Shown: in pieces, positions 5,581 to 6,370 of the stretch
How the letters are laid out: each line of letters begins with the position of its first letter
Position numbering within the stretch: position 1 is the stretch's first letter
Source: an uncultured Roseburia sp.
GTDB taxonomy: Bacteria; Bacillota; Clostridia; Lachnospirales; Lachnospiraceae
DNA length: 6,370 nt
Reading direction: 5' to 3'
Assembly: GCA_947384095.1 (NCBI GenBank)
Contig: CANDFU010000106.1
Span: forward strand, 1-6,370
Program-made: the position numbers and the translations under genes
The notes under the pieces: model-generated
What the model was told of the DNA's origin: nothing
Seen by the model: the letters and a program-made list of their open reading frames with translations, nothing else
Databases searched by the model: none

Positions 5581-6280
5581 AACGATACCCCTTTCCCCAG
5601 ATGGTTTTGATGAAGAGCGGGTTTTGCGGATCTTGTTCTATTTTTTTTCGAAGATTGCGGATATGTACCATTACCGTATTGGCAGCTCCGTAATAGTAAG
5701 GTTCCTGCCAGACGGATTCATAGAGATGCTCCGCGGAAAAGATCTGTTTCCGATGCGTGGCCAGCAGCAGGAGCAGTGCGTATTCGGTATCTGTCAGATC
5801 GACAGGCACGCCGTCAAGGAGGACGGTGGATGAGGCTGTCTGAATGGTCAGATTCCGGACGGACAGTGTGTCGGGGCCGGGCGTATCTTCCGCGGGTTTT
5901 CCGCGGTAAACCTGATAGCGGCGGATCAGCGCTTTGGTGCGGCTAAGAAGTTCACTGTAGGAAAAAGGTTTGGTGAGATAGTCGTCGCCCCCGCTGGAAA
6001 ATCCAAGTGTTTTATCGCTGTCTGCGGAGCGGGCGCTTAAGAAGAGAATCGGCGCGTTTGACTGCTCTCTGATTTTCATGCAGGTCTGATAGCCGTTTAA
6101 TTCCGGCATCATAACGTCTAAGATAATCAGATCAAATTCCTGTGCAGCCAGCGTTTTAAGCGCCGCGGGGCCGTCTGCGGCCTCTGTGACCGTAAAGCCC
6201 TCCGCGGAGAGCAGTATCTGTATGATTTCCCGGATTTCCGGGTTGTCGTCCACGACTAAAATCTGTGCATGGCTTTCCAA
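5573..6280 (-). CDS. Response regulator, OmpR/VanR family
   Basis: This is a DNA-binding regulator, activated by phosphorylation from the adjoining kinase. Numbered from the chosen start (235 residues), the receiver domain covers about 6-118, with D11 and D12 in VVDDN, phospho-acceptor D55 in ILDVMMP, S82 in FLSAR and K104 in TKPF, so all receiver residues are intact. A linker (about 122-138) leads to an OmpR-type winged-helix domain with DLTDTEYALLLLL, the recognition-helix region NTVMVHIRNLRKKIE (201-215) and the wing motif WGKGYR near the end, closest to VanR-like regulators. I prefer the TTG at 6280, because AGGGAG lies 10 bases upstream and MESHAQILVVDD is the usual N-terminus. An in-frame ATG at 6307 would add nine residues (MQSTGSESI) but has no ribosome binding site at normal distance. 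The gene is first in a regulator-kinase operon. Its targets are unknown; off-edge neighbours to the right are candidates. Confidence 0.93.
   Translation of the reverse strand: MESHAQILVVDDNPEIREIIQILLSAEGFTVTEAADGPAALKTLAAQEFDLIILDVMMPELNGYQTCMKIREQSNAPILFLSARSADSDKTLGFSSGGDDYLTKPFSYSELLSRTKALIRRYQVYRGKPAEDTPGPDTLSVRNLTIQTASSTVLLDGVPVDLTDTEYALLLLLATHRKQIFSAEHLYESVWQEPYYYGAANTVMVHIRNLRKKIEQDPQNPLFIKTIWGKGYRCE
5588..5594 (-). promoter_or_regulatory. Ribosome binding site of the histidine kinase
   Basis: Read on the - strand, AAAGGGG stands 7 bases before the GTG at 5580. It lies inside the last codons of the response regulator and supports the unusual GTG start. Confidence 0.7.
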
Positions 6281-6290
6281 AATTGACTCA

Positions 6291-6296
6291 CTCCCT
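6291..6296 (-). promoter_or_regulatory. Ribosome binding site of the response regulator (TTG start)
   Basis: On the - strand AGGGAG stands 10 bases before the TTG at 6280. The alternative ATG at 6307 has its nearest purine-rich run, AGGAG, more than 20 bases away, which is too far. Confidence 0.5.
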
Positions 6297-6348
6297 GTAC
6301 TCTGCATATGATTTCTGCTTTATTTGTCTCTCCTGCTGCAATGTATGA

Positions 6349-6357
6349 AGTATACCA
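6349..6357 (-). promoter_or_regulatory. Extended -10 promoter element of the two-component operon
   Basis: Read on the - strand, TGGTATACT combines a TGn extension with TATACT, which matches the TATAAT -10 hexamer at 5 of 6 positions. Transcription would begin near 6342, upstream of both candidate starts of the regulator. The -35 region falls off the right edge of the window, so the promoter cannot be completed. Confidence 0.5.
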
Positions 6358-6370
6358 GTAAGAAGGCGTC

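Noticed and set aside
5891..5907. Inverted repeat CCGCGG-GTTTT-CCGCGG in the response regulator gene
   Set aside because: It lies in the coding sequence of the interdomain linker, has no T tract on either strand, and is short.

Overview
The window looks like chromosomal DNA of an anaerobic Bacillota, most likely class Clostridia and plausibly Lachnospiraceae. The reasons are strong AGGAGG/AAGGGG-type ribosome binding sites, base composition near 50% G+C, a PyrK/PyrD class 1B dihydroorotate dehydrogenase pair, and a VanR/VanS-like two-component system of the kind common in that group. The taxonomic placement is inference; no rRNA or other marker is present.

Layout, left to right. (1) Bases 1-714 (+): the last 237 codons of a protein whose start lies off the left edge; I do not recognise its family. 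(2) Bases 715-1126: a 412-base gap holding two intrinsic terminators (about 803-837 and 896-926), a possible 40-codon small ORF with a good ribosome binding site (963-1085), and a sigma-A-type promoter (1058-1086). (3) Bases 1127-4184 (+): a tightly coupled operon pyrC-pyrK-pyrD (dihydroorotase; dihydroorotate dehydrogenase electron-transfer subunit; catalytic subunit), with junctions of 17 and -1 bases. It encodes steps 3 and 4 of de novo UMP synthesis. No pyrB, pyrE or pyrF is in the window. (4) Bases 4216-6280 or 6307 (-): a convergent operon in which an OmpR/VanR-family response regulator precedes its sensor histidine kinase, overlapping it by 8 bases. An extended -10 promoter element lies just upstream, at the right edge.

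The genes are ordinary in kind. PyrC makes dihydroorotate from carbamoyl-aspartate, and PyrD-PyrK oxidises it to orotate with electrons going to NAD+ through FMN, the 2Fe-2S cluster and FAD. The two-component pair has no visible target here, because its neighbours lie off the right edge.

The most noteworthy structural observation is a perfect 11-bp hairpin followed by CTTTTT at 4412-4443. It is oriented to terminate the pyr transcript but embedded in the coding sequence of the convergent histidine kinase. If it is used, the pyr mRNA carries a 3' end antisense to the last ~228 bases of the kinase gene. Other points worth a look are the small ORF ending in the pyrC -10 box, the kinase's missing G1 box, an apparent insertion in PyrC, and the unidentified left-edge protein. 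I found no mobile element, CRISPR array, tRNA or rRNA.
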